This document shows positions 1-10,070 of a stretch of DNA of 64,000 bases, in pieces. Made by a program: the position numbers and the translations under genes. How positions within the stretch are numbered: position 1 is the stretch's first letter; the number at the start of each line of letters is the position of its first letter. The stretch is from contig NZ_CP045434.1 in the NCBI RefSeq assembly GCF_009363895.1, positions 310,001 to 374,000 of the forward strand. Reading direction: 5' to 3'. Under the pieces are notes generated by a model. It made no database searches and was not told where the DNA came from. It was given only the letters and a program-made list of their open reading frames with translations. Origin of the DNA: Sphingomonas ginsengisoli An et al. 2013 (lineage in GTDB: Bacteria; Pseudomonadota; Alphaproteobacteria; Sphingomonadales; Sphingomonadaceae).

Positions 1-2345
1 GGGCCAAGCGCGCCGCGGGAGTGGCCGACTTCGACGACCTCATCCGCTGGACCCGCGACCTGCTCGCCACGCCGGGCATGGGCGACTGGGTCCGCTACAA
101 GCTCGACCGCCGCACCGATCATGTGCTGGTCGACGAGGCGCAGGACACCAATGCCAGTCAGTGGCGGATCGTCTTCTCGCTGCTCGACGAATTCTTCAGC
201 GGGGAGGGCGCCAGCCGCCACCATCGCACCCTGTTCATGGTCGGCGATTTCAAGCAGGCGATCTTCGGTTTCCAGGGGACCGACCCGCGCGAATTCGAGC
301 GGGCGCGGCAGACGATCCGCGAGCGGGTCCAGGCGCTTGAGGACGCGGCGGTCGACGCCGACGAGCCGGTCCGCCAGTTCCAGGACCTGTCGATCAGCCG
401 CAGCTTCCGCTCAGCGCAGCCGGTCCTCGACGTGGTCGACGCGATGATTGCCGAGGTGGGCGCAGTAGCGATGGGGCTGCCCGACCAGCCCGAGCCTCAC
501 CGTTCGCACCATGCCAGTCGACGCGGGTCGGTCGAACTGTGGCCGCCCTTCGCGCTCGACGACGAAGAGGACGACAACGCCGCCAACGACAATGGTGACG
601 CAGGCGAAGAGGGCTGGCTGCCCGAGCCGGCGCGGCTTTACGCTGGCCAGCTCGCGCGGACCATTCGCCACTGGCTCGAGGAAGCAGAGCCGCTCGCCAC
701 CACCGGGCAGCCGATCACACCGGGCGATATCTTGATCCTTGTCCGCAGCCGCGGCGAACTGGCTTCGCTGATCGTCGCCCGCCTGTTTAAGGAGGGCGTG
801 CCGGTCGCCGGGATCGACCGCCTCCACCTGTCCTCGCCGTTGGCGGTCAAGGATCTGATGGCGGCGGTCACCTTCGCGGTTCAGCCGCTCGACGACTTGA
901 ACCTCGCCAGCCTTCTAGTGTCGCCGCTGCTCGGATGGGACCAGGACCAGCTCTACACGCTTGCGCATGGCCGCAACGGCTCGCTGTGGGAGGAATTGCG
1001 GCGGCGATCGGCTGAAGGCGGTGCATTTGCCTCCGCGCACGCCAGCCTCACCGACCTGCTCGCCCAAGCCGACTTCATCACCCCCGCGCGCTTCCTCGAG
1101 CTGATCTTGTCGGGACCGCTGCAGGGGCGCCGCCGCCTGCTCGGCCGGCTCGGGCCCGCGGCGCGCGACCCGATCGACGAGCTGGTTGCCGCCGCGCTCG
1201 ACTTCGAGCGGGTCGAGACGCCGTCGCTCGACCGCTTCCTTGCCTGGTTCGGGAGCGGCGAGGTGACCATCAAGCGCGACCCTTCGGCGCCCACCAACGC
1301 GGTCCGGGTGATGACCGTGCATGGCGCCAAGGGGCTCGAGGCGCCGGTCGTGATCCTCGCCGACGCCACCGCCGATCCGGCCAAGCTGGGCGAGCGCAAC
1401 GGCCCGATCGCGCTGCCGTTTGGTGAGGCCGGCAACGCTCCGGTGATCCGTCCGCGCAAGGAGGAACTAGCGCCGCCGTTCACCGACCTCATCGGCGCGC
1501 AGAAGGCGCGCGACCTCGAGGAGCATTGGCGACTGCTCTATGTCGCGCTGACCCGTGCCGCCGAGCGGCTGGTGATCGCCGGGCTGAAGCCACGCGCCAA
1601 GACGCTGCCCGCCAACAGCTGGCACGTGATGGCCGGCGCCGCGCTCGAGCGGCTGGGCGCCGAGCAGGACGGTCCTGTGCTCCGATATTCCAGGCCGGCG
1701 AGCAGTTCCACGCTGAGAATTGCCAAGGCCCGCACCGCCGTGCCGTCGCCGGCGCTGCCCGAATGGATCCGCCAGCCGGCCCCGCCCGAAGCGCGCCCGT
1801 CGCGTCCGCTCGCGCCGTCGCAGCTAGCTGAGGATCGCGAGGCCGCACCGCCGCCGACGCCCGAATTGCGCGCCGCCGCGCGTCGCGGGGTGTTACTCCA
1901 TGCGCTGTTCGAGCGGTTGCCTGGGGTCGAACCGGGGCAGCGCCGGGCGGCGGGCGACCGGTGGCTCGAACAGTCGGCGGCGGTCGCCGATGCGGGCGAG
2001 CGCGCGGCGCTGCTCGGCGCGGCGCTCGAAATCATCGAGCATCCCGATTTCGCCGCCCTGTTCGCGCCAAGTGCGCTGGCCGAGGCCCCGATCGCCGCGA
2101 CCCTGCCCGACGGCCGGGTCGTTGCCGGGACGGTCGACCGGCTGGTCGTCGGCGCCGACCTCGTCGAGGTGGTCGACTTCAAGACCGGTCGCGCCGTGCC
2201 CGCTGATCTGGCTGCCGTGCCGTCTTCGCACCGGCTCCAGATGGCCGCCTACGTCGAGGCGCTGCGAGTGATCTTCCCCGGCCGGCGGGTCGCGGCGTCG
2301 CTGCTCTACACCGCAGGTCCGAAGCTGATTGCACTGCCGGACTGA
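1..2345 (+). CDS. addA: Double-strand break repair helicase AddA, 5' truncated by window edge
   Basis: UvrD/Rep-type (SF1) helicase-nuclease subunit AddA, which with AddB processes double-strand DNA ends for RecA-dependent repair. The frame is open from base 3, with no convincing start in the window, so the first few hundred residues, including the Walker A motif, lie upstream. Visible are Walker B VDEAQDTN near the start, the [12 protein letters not shown] segment, motif V ([12 protein letters not shown]) and motif VI ([13 protein letters not shown]). The C-terminus carries a PD-(D/E)XK nuclease domain with GTVDRL followed by VVDFKTG, which separates AddA from plain UvrD helicases. An addB-addA-trxA order is common in alphaproteobacteria, and trxA follows here after 46 bases. 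Family assignment is very secure; the true start cannot be seen. Confidence 0.95.
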   Translation, partial: AKRAAGVADFDDLIRWTRDLLATPGMGDWVRYKLDRRTDHVLVDEAQDTNASQWRIVFSLLDEFFSGEGASRHHRTLFMVGDFKQAIFGFQGTDPREFERARQTIRERVQALEDAAVDADEPVRQFQDLSISRSFRSAQPVLDVVDAMIAEVGAVAMGLPDQPEPHRSHHASRRGSVELWPPFALDDEEDDNAANDNGDAGEEGWLPEPARLYAGQLARTIRHWLEEAEPLATTGQPITPGDILILVRSRGELASLIVARLFKEGVPVAGIDRLHLSSPLAVKDLMAAVTFAVQPLDDLNLASLLVSPLLGWDQDQLYTLAHGRNGSLWEELRRRSAEGGAFASAHASLTDLLAQADFITPARFLELILSGPLQGRRRLLGRLGPAARDPIDELVAAALDFERVETPSLDRFLAWFGSGEVTIKRDPSAPTNAVRVMTVHGAKGLEAPVVILADATADPAKLGERNGPIALPFGEAGNAPVIRPRKEELAPPFTDLIGAQKARDLEEHWRLLYVALTRAAERLVIAGLKPRAKTLPANSWHVMAGAALERLGAEQDGPVLRYSRPASSSTLRIAKARTAVPSPALPEWIRQPAPPEARPSRPLAPSQLAEDREAAPPPTPELRAAARRGVLLHALFERLPGVEPGQRRAAGDRWLEQSAAVADAGERAALLGAALEIIEHPDFAALFAPSALAEAPIAATLPDGRVVAGTVDRLVVGADLVEVVDFKTGRAVPADLAAVPSSHRLQMAAYVEALRVIFPGRRVAASLLYTAGPKLIALPD

Positions 2346-2391
2346 ACCCCCATATGTCGGCTCAACAACCTACTTGGAGTCGCATCCCGCC

Positions 2392-2712
2392 ATGCCCAGC
2401 AAGACCGTAACCGACGAGAGTTTCGCCACCGACGTGCTGGGCTCCGACAAGCCCGTGCTGGTCGATTTCTGGGCGGAATGGTGCGGACCGTGCCGGATGA
2501 TTGCCCCCGCGCTCGAGGAAATCAGCAACGAGCTGGGCGAGAAGGTCACCATCGCCAAGCTCAACATCGACGAAAATCCCGAGACACCGGGCAAATATGG
2601 CGTGCGCGGTATCCCAGCGATGCTGTTGTTCAAGAACGGCCAGCCGGTCGCGCAGAAGGTCGGCGCCGCGCCGCGCGGGCAGATCCAGGGCTGGCTCGAA
2701 GGCGCGCTGTAA
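2392..2712 (+). CDS. trxA: Thioredoxin
   Basis: Small cytoplasmic dithiol-disulfide oxidoreductase of 106 aa, the usual length for thioredoxin 1. The active site is intact in the order [13 protein letters not shown], with the buried Asp in VDFWAEW and the cis-proline in RGIPAML. The frame is open further upstream to 2329, but ATG 2392 gives the canonical N-terminus ([11 protein letters not shown]), so the longer version is rejected. It lies 46 bases after addA on the same strand and could be co-transcribed with it. The secA promoter candidate lies just downstream. Confidence 0.97.
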   Translation: MPSKTVTDESFATDVLGSDKPVLVDFWAEWCGPCRMIAPALEEISNELGEKVTIAKLNIDENPETPGKYGVRGIPAMLLFKNGQPVAQKVGAAPRGQIQGWLEGAL

Positions 2713-2735
2713 GCGCGACTTCGCATGTCCTTCAA

Positions 2736-2764
2736 TTGACGCGCTTCTAAGCCGTCCCTACATC
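2736..2764 (+). promoter_or_regulatory. Candidate sigma-70 type promoter for secA
   Basis: TTGACG at 2736-2741 and TACATC at 2759-2764 are separated by 17 bases, in the 121-base gap between trxA and secA. A 16-bp perfect palindrome (CGCTCGCGCGCGAGCG, 2781-2796) lies in the predicted 5' leader. The -35 is strong and the -10 only fair (3 of 6). This is a pattern match only. Confidence 0.45.
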
Positions 2765-2833
2765 GCCGCGCACACGAAAACGCTCGCGCGCGAGCGCCAT
2801 CACGCACGCCTCACGCGCCCATAAGGAAGTTTC

Positions 2834-5569
2834 ATGCTCGCCAACGTGGCCAAGTCGATCTTCGGCTCCAGCAACGACCGTTATGTCGCCAAGCTCCGCC
2901 GGATCGTCGACACCATCAACGGCTACGAGCCGACGATCGCGGCGATGTCGGACGACGAGCTCAAGAACCAGACGGTGATCTTCCGCCAGCGGCTGGCCAA
3001 CGGAGCGACGCTCGACGACCTGTTGCCCGAGGCGTTCGCGACGGTGCGCGAAGCGGCCAAGCGGACGCTCGGCCAGCGCCATTATGACGTCCAGATGATC
3101 GGCGGCATCGCGCTTCATCGCGGCGAGATTTCCGAAATGCGGACTGGCGAGGGCAAGACGCTGGTGTCGACGCTGGCGGCCTATCTGAACGCGCTGCCGG
3201 GCACCGGCGTCCACGTCGTCACGGTCAACGATTATCTCGCCAAGCGCGACTCCGAGTGGATGGGCCGGGTGCATAGCTTCCTCGGCCTGACGGTCGGCGT
3301 GGTCGTCCCCAACCTCACCGAGGAGGAGCGTCGCACCGCCTACAACAGCGACATCACCTACGCGACCAACAACGAGCTCGGCTTCGATTACCTCCGCGAC
3401 AACATGAAGTATTCGCGCGAGCAGATGGTCCAGCGCGCCTTCAATTTCGCGATCGTCGACGAGGTGGATTCGATCCTGATCGACGAGGCGCGGACCCCGC
3501 TGATTATCTCCGGACCGACCGACGACAAGTCGGACCTCTACCTTGCCGCCGACGCGGTCGTGGTCCAGTTGGGCGAGAGCGATTACGAAAAGGATGAGAA
3601 GCTAAAGACCGTCGTGCTGACCGAGGAAGGCACCGAAAAGGCCGAGCGGCTGCTCGAGCAGGCGGGGCTGCTGGAGGGCTCGAACCTCTACGACGTCGCC
3701 AACACCCAGGTGGTCCACCACCTCAATCAGGCGCTCAAGGCCAACACGATGTTCCGCAAGGACATCGACTATATCGTAAAGGACGAGAAGGTCGTCATCA
3801 TCGACGAGTTCACCGGCCGGATGATGGACGGGCGGCGCTGGTCGGACGGCCTCCACCAGGCGGTCGAGGCCAAGGAGAAGGTGGCGATCGAGCCTGAGAA
3901 CCAGACGCTCGCCTCGATCACCTTCCAGAACTATTTCCGCATGTATCCGAAGCTGTCGGGCATGACCGGCACGGCGCTGACCGAAGCACCCGAATTCTTC
4001 GATATCTACAAGATGAACGTGGTCTCGATCCCGACCCACGTGCCCGTCCAGCGCAAGGACGACGAGGACGAGTTCTACAAGAATATCACCGACAAGTTCG
4101 CGGCGATCGCCAAGGAGATCAAGGCGCGCCAGGAGATCGGCCAGCCGGTGCTCGTCGGCACCGTCTCGATCGAGAAGTCGGAGCTGCTGAGCGAATATCT
4201 CAAGGCCGAGGGGATCACCCACTCGGTGCTGAACGCGCGCTTCCACGAAAGCGAGGCGCATATCGTCGCCCAGGCGGGGCGGATGCGCGCGGTGACCATC
4301 GCCACCAACATGGCGGGCCGCGGCACCGACATTCAGCTCGGCGGCAACATTGACTTCAGGGTCGAGGACGAACTCAAGGACGTGCCCGAGGGCGCCGAGC
4401 GCGAAGCTGCGATCGCCCGCATCCGCGACGAGGTGCTCGAGCAGCGCGAGCTGGTCCGCCAGGCGGGCGGGCTGTTCGTCCTCGGCACCGAGCGGCATGA
4501 ATCGCGTCGCATCGACAACCAGCTGCGTGGTCGTTCGGGCCGTCAGGGCGATCCGGGCTTCTCGCGCTTCTACCTCAGCCTCGACGACGACCTGCTGCGC
4601 ATTTTTGGTCCGCAGACCGCCTTCTCGCGGCTGATGAACAAGGAGCTCGAGGACGGCGCTTCGATCCGCCACCCGTGGCTGTCGAAGGCGATTGAGACCG
4701 CGCAGAAGAAGGTCGAGGCGCGCAACTACGACATCCGCAAGCAGGTCGTCGAATTCGACGACGTGATGAACGACCAGCGCAAGGTGATCTACGAGCAGCG
4801 CTCGGAGATCATGGACTCCGAGCATATCTCGGACGTCATCGAGGAGTTCCGCGCCGACACCATCGTCGGGCTGGTCGCGGCTTATTGCCCCGAGGGCACC
4901 TATCCCGAGCAGTGGGACGTCGCCGGCCTCAAGACCGCGGTCGACGACGTGCTGGGCCTCCAGCCGCCCATCGACGACTGGCTCAAGGAAGACGCGGTCG
5001 AGCCGGAGATGATCGTCGAGCGGCTGCAGGCGCAGACCGACGAGCAGATGACGGCCAAGGTCGCCGAAATGGAGCCCGAGCGCTGGCGCGAGATCGAAAA
5101 GAGTTTCCTGCTCCAGACGCTCGACCATCACTGGAAGGAGCATCTGTCGACCCTCGACGCGCTCCGCCAGGTCATCCATCTGCGCTCCTATGCGCAGAAG
5201 AAGCCGATTGACGAATATAAGCAGGAGGCTTTCCTGCTGTTCGAACGGCTGCTGGTCGCGATCCGCGAGGACGTCACCAAGATGCTGGTTAAGGCGCAGG
5301 TCCAGTTGGAAGCGCCGCCGCTGCCCGAGCTGCCGGCCTTCCTCACCCAGCACCTCGACCCCTTCACCGGCGAGGACGACACCTTCGACCTCGACGCCGC
5401 CGCGCGCGGGCTGGTGCCGTCGCCGCGGCCCGACGATGCGATGAACATCCCGCAGCCCGACCTGCCGCCACTGCCCGAGGGCGCGCTTAACGAGCCGGTC
5501 AGCCGCAATGCGCCCTGCCCGTGCGGGTCGGGTCGCAAGTTCAAGCATTGCCACGGCCAGCTGGCTTAA
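2834..5569 (+). CDS. secA: Preprotein translocase ATPase SecA
   Basis: Motor ATPase of the Sec system, which drives unfolded preproteins through SecYEG at the inner membrane. The 911-aa length matches proteobacterial SecA. Visible motifs are Walker A ([11 protein letters not shown]), the DEAD-like [15 protein letters not shown] with the TPLIISGP segment, the helicase II signature [15 protein letters not shown] and the [30 protein letters not shown] motif IV-VI region. The C-terminal SecB/lipid-binding zinc tail is intact ([13 protein letters not shown], the CxCx8CH pattern), preceded by a Pro-rich linker. The start ATG 2834 is preceded by AAGGAAG. It stands alone, with its own promoter candidate upstream and a repeat element downstream. 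Confidence 0.98.
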   Translation: MLANVAKSIFGSSNDRYVAKLRRIVDTINGYEPTIAAMSDDELKNQTVIFRQRLANGATLDDLLPEAFATVREAAKRTLGQRHYDVQMIGGIALHRGEISEMRTGEGKTLVSTLAAYLNALPGTGVHVVTVNDYLAKRDSEWMGRVHSFLGLTVGVVVPNLTEEERRTAYNSDITYATNNELGFDYLRDNMKYSREQMVQRAFNFAIVDEVDSILIDEARTPLIISGPTDDKSDLYLAADAVVVQLGESDYEKDEKLKTVVLTEEGTEKAERLLEQAGLLEGSNLYDVANTQVVHHLNQALKANTMFRKDIDYIVKDEKVVIIDEFTGRMMDGRRWSDGLHQAVEAKEKVAIEPENQTLASITFQNYFRMYPKLSGMTGTALTEAPEFFDIYKMNVVSIPTHVPVQRKDDEDEFYKNITDKFAAIAKEIKARQEIGQPVLVGTVSIEKSELLSEYLKAEGITHSVLNARFHESEAHIVAQAGRMRAVTIATNMAGRGTDIQLGGNIDFRVEDELKDVPEGAEREAAIARIRDEVLEQRELVRQAGGLFVLGTERHESRRIDNQLRGRSGRQGDPGFSRFYLSLDDDLLRIFGPQTAFSRLMNKELEDGASIRHPWLSKAIETAQKKVEARNYDIRKQVVEFDDVMNDQRKVIYEQRSEIMDSEHISDVIEEFRADTIVGLVAAYCPEGTYPEQWDVAGLKTAVDDVLGLQPPIDDWLKEDAVEPEMIVERLQAQTDEQMTAKVAEMEPERWREIEKSFLLQTLDHHWKEHLSTLDALRQVIHLRSYAQKKPIDEYKQEAFLLFERLLVAIREDVTKMLVKAQVQLEAPPLPELPAFLTQHLDPFTGEDDTFDLDAAARGLVPSPRPDDAMNIPQPDLPPLPEGALNEPVSRNAPCPCGSGRKFKHCHGQLA

Positions 5570-5580
5570 GAGGTTTTCGA

Positions 5581-5645
5581 ATTGCGAGTGTAGCGGCGCT
5601 TTCCAGTCCTCAAGGCACTGGATGGCATCGCCTTTGGCTCGCAAT
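5581..5645 (+). repeat. Dispersed intergenic palindromic repeat (ATTGCGAG...CTCGCAAT type)
   Basis: Outer arms ATTGCGAG (5581-5588) and CTCGCAAT (5638-5645) are perfect inverted repeats. An inner pair TCCAGT (5602-5607) and ACTGGA (5617-5622) continues the stem, forming one long imperfect hairpin. The edge CTCGCAATGACG and the segment CACTGGATGGCATCGCC resemble the widespread REP-like element known from many bacteria as CGTCATTGCGAG...CAATCCAG. It fills most of the 105-base secA-putA gap and may also act as a transcription barrier after secA. Confidence 0.7.
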
Positions 5646-5674
5646 GACGAGCTGATGGACGCAAGGACGCCACG

Positions 5675-8600
5675 ATGAACACGCACCAGCCGCTGGGCGC
5701 CAGCCTCGACCGCGCCGCCATCCGCCGCGACTATCGCCGCGACGAGGAGCAGGTCGTCGCGGAGCGGCTCGACCAGGCGCGGCTGCCGGTCGGCAAGCAG
5801 AGCGAGGCGACCGCGATTGCGCGGACGCTGGTGACCCACGTCCGCGCGGCCAAGCCGGCCGGGCTCGACGCCTTCCTCCACGCCTACGACCTCGGTTCGG
5901 ACGAGGGGGTGGCGCTGATGTGCCTGGCCGAGGCGCTGCTGCGCATTCCCGACGCGCATACTGCCGACGAGCTGATCCATGACAAATTGTCCGGTCCCGA
6001 CTGGAAGGAGAAACTGGGCGAGAGCCATTCGCCCTTCGTCAACGCCGCGACCTTCTCGCTGCTGTTGACTGGAAAGGTACTCGACGGCGCCAACGACCGC
6101 TCCTCGACCTGGAGCGCGGCGCTCGGCCGCGCGGTCGGGCGGCTGGGTGAGCCGGTGATCCGCACCGCGGTCGGCCAGGCGATGAAGATCCTTGGCGGCC
6201 AGTTCGTCTTCGGCCGCACCATCGACGAGGCGCTGACCCGCGCCGCGCCCGAGCGCAAGCGCGGGCTCAGCCACAGCTTCGACATGCTCGGTGAAGCGGC
6301 GCGGACGATGGCCGACGCCGACCGCTACGCCCAGTCCTACCGCGACGCGCTCGCCCGCATTGCCAAGGAAGCCAAGGGTGGGTTCATCGCCTCGCCCGGC
6401 ATTTCGGTGAAGCTGTCGGCGCTCCACCCGCGCTACGATTTCCTCCGCGCCGACGAAGCCAAGGCGCACATCCTTCCGATCCTGCGCGAGTTGGCCGTCA
6501 CCGCCAGCGCGGCCGACATCCACCTCACCATCGACGCCGAAGAGGCCGACCGGCTCGAGCTGCAGATGGACCTGCTCGAGGAGCTGGTTCGCGACGATAG
6601 CCTGTTCAGCAACGGCTGGAGCGGGCTTGGCATGGCGCTCCAGGCCTATGCCAAGCGCGCGTTGCCGGTCACCGAATGGGTGGTCGACCTGGCCCGCGCC
6701 CACGGCCGCCGGCTGATGATCCGGCTGGTCAAGGGCGCCTATTGGGATAGCGAGATCAAGGTCGCGCAGGTCGGCGGCTACGACGATTATCCCGTTTTCA
6801 CCCGCAAAGTTGCGACCGACGTCAGTTACCTCGGCTGCGCCAAGGTTATGCTCGGCGCGCCCGATTGCATCTACGCCGCCTTTGCCACCCACAATGCGAC
6901 CACCATCGGCGCGATCAAGGCGCTGGCAGGGTCGACCCCGTTCGAGTTCCAGCGCCTCCACGGCATGGGCGAGGGGCTTTACGAGGGCCTCGCCAAGCTC
7001 GAGGCGAAGCTCGGCCAGCCGCAGACCCCGGTCCGCATCTACGCGCCGGTCGGCAGCCACAAGGAGCTGCTCGCCTACCTCGTTCGCCGACTGCTTGAGA
7101 ACGGCGCCAATTCGAGTTTCGTCAATCGTATCGCCGACGAGCAGATCGCGCTCGACGACCTCATCCGCGATCCGGTTGCTGAGCTGGCGGGGCTGAAGCC
7201 GCGGCGCAATCCGAAGATCGCGCTGCCGGGCGAGATGTTCGGCAGCAACCGCGCCAACTCGAGCGGCTGCGACCTGTCCGATCCTGGTGTGCGCGAGCCG
7301 CTGATGGCGCGGCTGCGGCGGCTCGAAAGCAAGAAGTGGACGGCGGGGCAGGGGAGCGGCGCGCGCAGCGATGTTCGCTCACCATTTGACCATCGGCAGG
7401 TGGTCGGCACCGCCATCGAGACCACGACGGCGCAGGTCGACGCGCTGCTGGCCGCGGCATTCAAGGCCCAGCCGGGGTGGGACGCGCTCGGCGGCAATCG
7501 CCGCGCCGCACTCCTCGACCGCGTCGCCGATCTTTACGAGGAGCATCGCGAGGACTTTTATTCGCTGTGCATTCGTGAAGCGGGCAAGACGTTGCCCGAC
7601 GCGATCCTCGAGGTGCGCGAGGCGGTCGATTTCCTCCGTTACTACGCCGCCGAGGCGCGGCGGCTGTTCACCGCGCCAGAGACGCTGCCCGGACCGACCG
7701 GCGAGCTTAACCAGCTACGCCTCCATGGACGGGGGGTGTGGACCTGCATCAGCCCGTGGAATTTTCCGCTGGCGATCTTTACCGGGCCGGTTGCGGCAGC
7801 ACTTGCCGCGGGAAACGCCGCCATCGCCAAGCCAGCCGAGCAGACCCCGCTGATCGGCGCGCTCGCGGTCGACCTCATGCACCGCGCGGGAATCCCGGCC
7901 GAGGTCGTCCAGCTCGCGGTGGGCGACGGCAAGGTCGGCGCAGTGCTGGTGTCGCACCAGCTGACGGCGGGAGTCGCCTTCACCGGCTCGACCAGTGTCG
8001 CCAAGGCAATCAACCGCAGCCTTGCCGAGCGCGACGGCCCGATCGTCCCGCTGATCGCCGAGACCGGCGGCCAGAATGCGATGATCGTCGACAGCTCGGC
8101 GCTGCCCGAGCAGGTCACCCGCGACGTCATCGCCTCGGCTTTCCAGTCGGCCGGTCAGCGCTGCTCGGCCCTGCGCGTCCTGTTCGTTCAGGACGATGTC
8201 GCCGACACCATGCTGACGATGATCGCCGGGGCGATGCAGACCCTGCGCATCGGTCAGCCGGGTGAACTCGCGGTCGACGTTGGCCCGGTCATCGATGCCG
8301 AGGCCAAGGCGCTGCTCGACGCACATATCGCCGACCTTTGCGCGCGGGCGAAGATCCTGTGCGAACTGCCCCTGCCCGAAGGCGCCGAGCAGGGTAGCTT
8401 TGTCACCCCGGTGCTGGCTGAGATCTCCAGCCTTGCCGACCTCGACAGCGAGCATTTCGGGCCGATCCTGCACGTCATCCGCTATCCTGCGGGTGGGCTG
8501 GACGCGGTGATCGACCAGATCAATTCCACCGGCTTCGGCCTGACGCTCGGCCTGCAGAGCCGGATCGACACCGTCCGCGACCACGTCGAGCGGCGCGCGC

Positions 8601-8800
8601 GGGTCGGCAATCTCTACGTCAACCGCAACCAGATCGGCGCGGTGGTCGAGGCGCAGCCGTTCGGCGGCGAAGGGCTGTCGGGGACCGGGCCCAAGGCAGG
8701 CGGACCCCATTACGTCGCGCGCTTCGCGACCGAGCGGGTGAGCTGCATCGACACCACCGCGGCGGGCGGCAACGCTTCGCTGATGGCGGCGATCGACTAG
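5675..8800 (+). CDS. putA: Bifunctional proline dehydrogenase / L-glutamate-gamma-semialdehyde dehydrogenase
   Basis: Two-step proline catabolism enzyme: FAD-dependent proline oxidation to P5C, then NAD-dependent oxidation of glutamate semialdehyde to glutamate. The N-terminal half is the PRODH barrel (RLMIRLVKGAYWDSEIKVAQ, FATHNATT, FEFQRLHGMG). The C-terminal half is the aldehyde dehydrogenase, with the catalytic Glu in LIAETGGQNAMIVD and the catalytic Cys in SAGQRCSALRV. At 1041 aa this is the short type A PutA. It lacks the N-terminal ribbon-helix-helix repressor domain of E. coli PutA (about 1320 aa), so it should not autoregulate that way. The start ATG 5675 follows AAGGA. It is single, between the repeat element and the hemerythrin gene. 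Confidence 0.97.
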   Translation: MNTHQPLGASLDRAAIRRDYRRDEEQVVAERLDQARLPVGKQSEATAIARTLVTHVRAAKPAGLDAFLHAYDLGSDEGVALMCLAEALLRIPDAHTADELIHDKLSGPDWKEKLGESHSPFVNAATFSLLLTGKVLDGANDRSSTWSAALGRAVGRLGEPVIRTAVGQAMKILGGQFVFGRTIDEALTRAAPERKRGLSHSFDMLGEAARTMADADRYAQSYRDALARIAKEAKGGFIASPGISVKLSALHPRYDFLRADEAKAHILPILRELAVTASAADIHLTIDAEEADRLELQMDLLEELVRDDSLFSNGWSGLGMALQAYAKRALPVTEWVVDLARAHGRRLMIRLVKGAYWDSEIKVAQVGGYDDYPVFTRKVATDVSYLGCAKVMLGAPDCIYAAFATHNATTIGAIKALAGSTPFEFQRLHGMGEGLYEGLAKLEAKLGQPQTPVRIYAPVGSHKELLAYLVRRLLENGANSSFVNRIADEQIALDDLIRDPVAELAGLKPRRNPKIALPGEMFGSNRANSSGCDLSDPGVREPLMARLRRLESKKWTAGQGSGARSDVRSPFDHRQVVGTAIETTTAQVDALLAAAFKAQPGWDALGGNRRAALLDRVADLYEEHREDFYSLCIREAGKTLPDAILEVREAVDFLRYYAAEARRLFTAPETLPGPTGELNQLRLHGRGVWTCISPWNFPLAIFTGPVAAALAAGNAAIAKPAEQTPLIGALAVDLMHRAGIPAEVVQLAVGDGKVGAVLVSHQLTAGVAFTGSTSVAKAINRSLAERDGPIVPLIAETGGQNAMIVDSSALPEQVTRDVIASAFQSAGQRCSALRVLFVQDDVADTMLTMIAGAMQTLRIGQPGELAVDVGPVIDAEAKALLDAHIADLCARAKILCELPLPEGAEQGSFVTPVLAEISSLADLDSEHFGPILHVIRYPAGGLDAVIDQINSTGFGLTLGLQSRIDTVRDHVERRARVGNLYVNRNQIGAVVEAQPFGGEGLSGTGPKAGGPHYVARFATERVSCIDTTAAGGNASLMAAID

Positions 8801-8804
8801 GCGC

Positions 8805-8829
8805 TGAACCGGCGGCATTCCGGCGCGTT
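8805..8829 (+). promoter_or_regulatory. Candidate EcfG-type general stress promoter
   Basis: TGAAC (8805-8809), 16 bases, then CGTT (8826-8829) in the short gap before the hemerythrin gene. This differs by one base from the alphaproteobacterial sigma-EcfG consensus GGAAC-N16/17-CGTT. It fits the stress-linked role of many hemerythrin-like proteins, but short motifs occur by chance. Confidence 0.4.
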
Positions 8830-8857
8830 CGGGCGAGGACATTCCTCGGAGGCGCGC

Positions 8858-9388
8858 ATGGACATCACCGATCTCATTCTCGACCAGCATCAGCAGCAGC
8901 GGCGGCTATTCGGGCTTCTCCAGCAGATGCACGACGCGAAGCCCGACGAGCTGAGCGCGGTCTGGGGAGCGCTCAAGGCGCTGCTCGACGTCCATGCCGA
9001 GGCCGAGGAGCGCTTTTTTTATCCGCGCCTACTCAAGGAAGGCAGCGGCGAAGCGGATGCCGACAGCGCCAAAGAAGAAACCAAGGACGCCATCGAGGAC
9101 CACAACGAAATCCGCGATGCCGGCGAGGCGGTCGACAAGGAAAAGCCGGGCTCGGACTCCTGGTTCAAGGCCGTGACCAAGGCCGACGAGGCCAACAGCA
9201 AGCACATGGGCGAGGAAGAGCGGCAGGGGCTGGCCGATTTCCGCGAGCATGCGTCGGTCGACGAGCGGCACCGGCTCGGGATTCAGTTCATCGCTTTCAC
9301 CAGCGAGCACCGCGAGGGGATCAAGGCGGTCGACAAGGACCCCGACGCTTACGTCAAGGCGCCCGAGAAGGAATTGGCGAAGGGCTAA
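8858..9388 (+). CDS. Hemerythrin HHE domain protein
   Basis: 176-aa soluble protein with a four-helix HHE cation-binding domain, which usually carries a di-iron centre for O2/NO sensing or iron handling. Candidate ligands run in family order: His in LILDQHQQQRRLF, His/Glu in VHAEAEERFFYPRLL, His in EDHNEIRDA and His/Glu in KHMGEEERQGL. The C-terminal part is Lys/Glu rich and polar, with no signal peptide. The start ATG 8858 is preceded by CGGAGG. A 7-T run inside the gene (near 9014) leaves the frame intact. The EcfG-like site 30 bases upstream suggests stress control; the exact substrate is unknown. Confidence 0.85.
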   Translation: MDITDLILDQHQQQRRLFGLLQQMHDAKPDELSAVWGALKALLDVHAEAEERFFYPRLLKEGSGEADADSAKEETKDAIEDHNEIRDAGEAVDKEKPGSDSWFKAVTKADEANSKHMGEEERQGLADFREHASVDERHRLGIQFIAFTSEHREGIKAVDKDPDAYVKAPEKELAKG

Positions 9389-9419
9389 CGATCGGGTGGC
9401 GCGCGCGCGTCCGCGACGC

Positions 9420-9830
9420 TCAGTCGAATTCGAGCGGAGCGGCGGCCCCACCCGACAGATTGTTGGGTCGGTTGGGCTCGACCGTCACACCGCCCGCGCT
9501 TGGGCGCTTGTCGGGCGGCCATTTGGGCAGGCGGCGGTTGCGAGGCTGCGCGCGCCGACGCGGTTCCTCATAGGGACCGCGAGAAGGGCACGCGCGATCG
9601 GGAAAGTGCCGGGCTAGCTCGGCATCCAGGCGTTGGGCGCATGCCGCGATGCGTCGCTCGTACGTCGCGGTCAGTTCGTCGGCCGTCTTCCGCACCGCGC
9701 CGGGATGGCCGGGATCGTTTACCGCCGGTTCGATATTCCGGCGAAACTCCTCGGCCAGCGCCTGCATTTCGGCGCGGATCGCCTGGGCGGTCCGCTCGAT
9801 TTCCCGCTTGATCCGTTCGTGACCCGTCAC
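9420..9830 (-). CDS. Hypothetical protein with helical N-terminus and basic Pro/Arg-rich tail
   Basis: 136-aa frame not recognised as a known family. It starts at GTG with GGAG about 8 bases upstream on the minus strand, which is good initiation context. Residues 1-75 are charged and helical (repeated EIERTAQAIRAEMQALAEEF-like heptads). The rest is Pro/Arg-rich and likely disordered (RRRAQPRNRRLPKWPPDKRP). No signal peptide or membrane segment is seen. It lies alone between the hemerythrin gene (convergent, 31 bases away) and tRNA-Asn. It could be a small cytoplasmic or nucleic-acid-associated protein, but I cannot name a function. Overlapping plus-strand frames look like shadows. Confidence 0.6.
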   Translation of the reverse strand: MTGHERIKREIERTAQAIRAEMQALAEEFRRNIEPAVNDPGHPGAVRKTADELTATYERRIAACAQRLDAELARHFPDRACPSRGPYEEPRRRAQPRNRRLPKWPPDKRPSAGGVTVEPNRPNNLSGGAAAPLEFD

Positions 9831-9937
9831 AGCGTTTCTCCGTCACCCGGCACAACGGTGCATAGCGTATCCGGGCCCGGACGGCAGCAACGGTGCAGTG
9901 AGTTCAGGAAAGTCTAGCGCCTGAGCCGGCTAGAAGC

Positions 9938-10012
9938 TGGCTCCCCGAGTTGGATTCGAACCAACGACCAAGTGATTAACAGTCACCTACTCTACCGCTG
10001 AGCTATCGGGGA
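9938..10012 (-). tRNA. tRNA-Asn (GTT)
   Basis: On the minus strand the acceptor arm starts TCCCCGA and closes with TCGGGGA, discriminator G and an encoded CCA. The D-arm GCTCAGCGGTAGAG, the anticodon loop CTGTTAA (anticodon GTT) and the T-arm GGTTCGAATCC are all present. Length is 75 nt with CCA. A promoter candidate lies 24 bases upstream. Confidence 0.97.
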
Positions 10013-10035
10013 GCGGTCCAGTGCGGACGCCCGCG

Positions 10036-10064
10036 CCTATGGCTTAGCGATTTGGGCTTGGCAA
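10036..10064 (-). promoter_or_regulatory. Candidate promoter of tRNA-Asn
   Basis: Reading the minus strand, TTGCCA (10059-10064) and CATAGG (10036-10041) are 17 bases apart, and the -10 ends 23 bases before the mature tRNA 5' end. The tRNA-Leu gene at 56712 has a nearly identical arrangement (TTGCCC-N16-TATAGG at the same distance), which supports both calls. Confidence 0.55.
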
Positions 10065-10070
10065 CCCCCG

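Noticed and set aside
3602..7060. A minus-strand open frame of over 1100 codons crossing secA and putA
   Set aside because: It is antisense to two certain genes, and its residue composition (His/Arg/Asp/Leu repeats) is typical of the complementary frame in GC-rich DNA. No known motif is present.
9000..9030. Run of seven T in the hemerythrin gene as a possible frameshift site
   Set aside because: The frame stays open for 176 codons with HHE motifs on both sides, so no frameshift is needed.
9938..10012. tRNA-Asn (and tRNA-Lys, tRNA-Leu) as integration sites of a mobile element
   Set aside because: No integrase, direct repeat of the tRNA 3' end or foreign gene block was found beside any of the three tRNAs.
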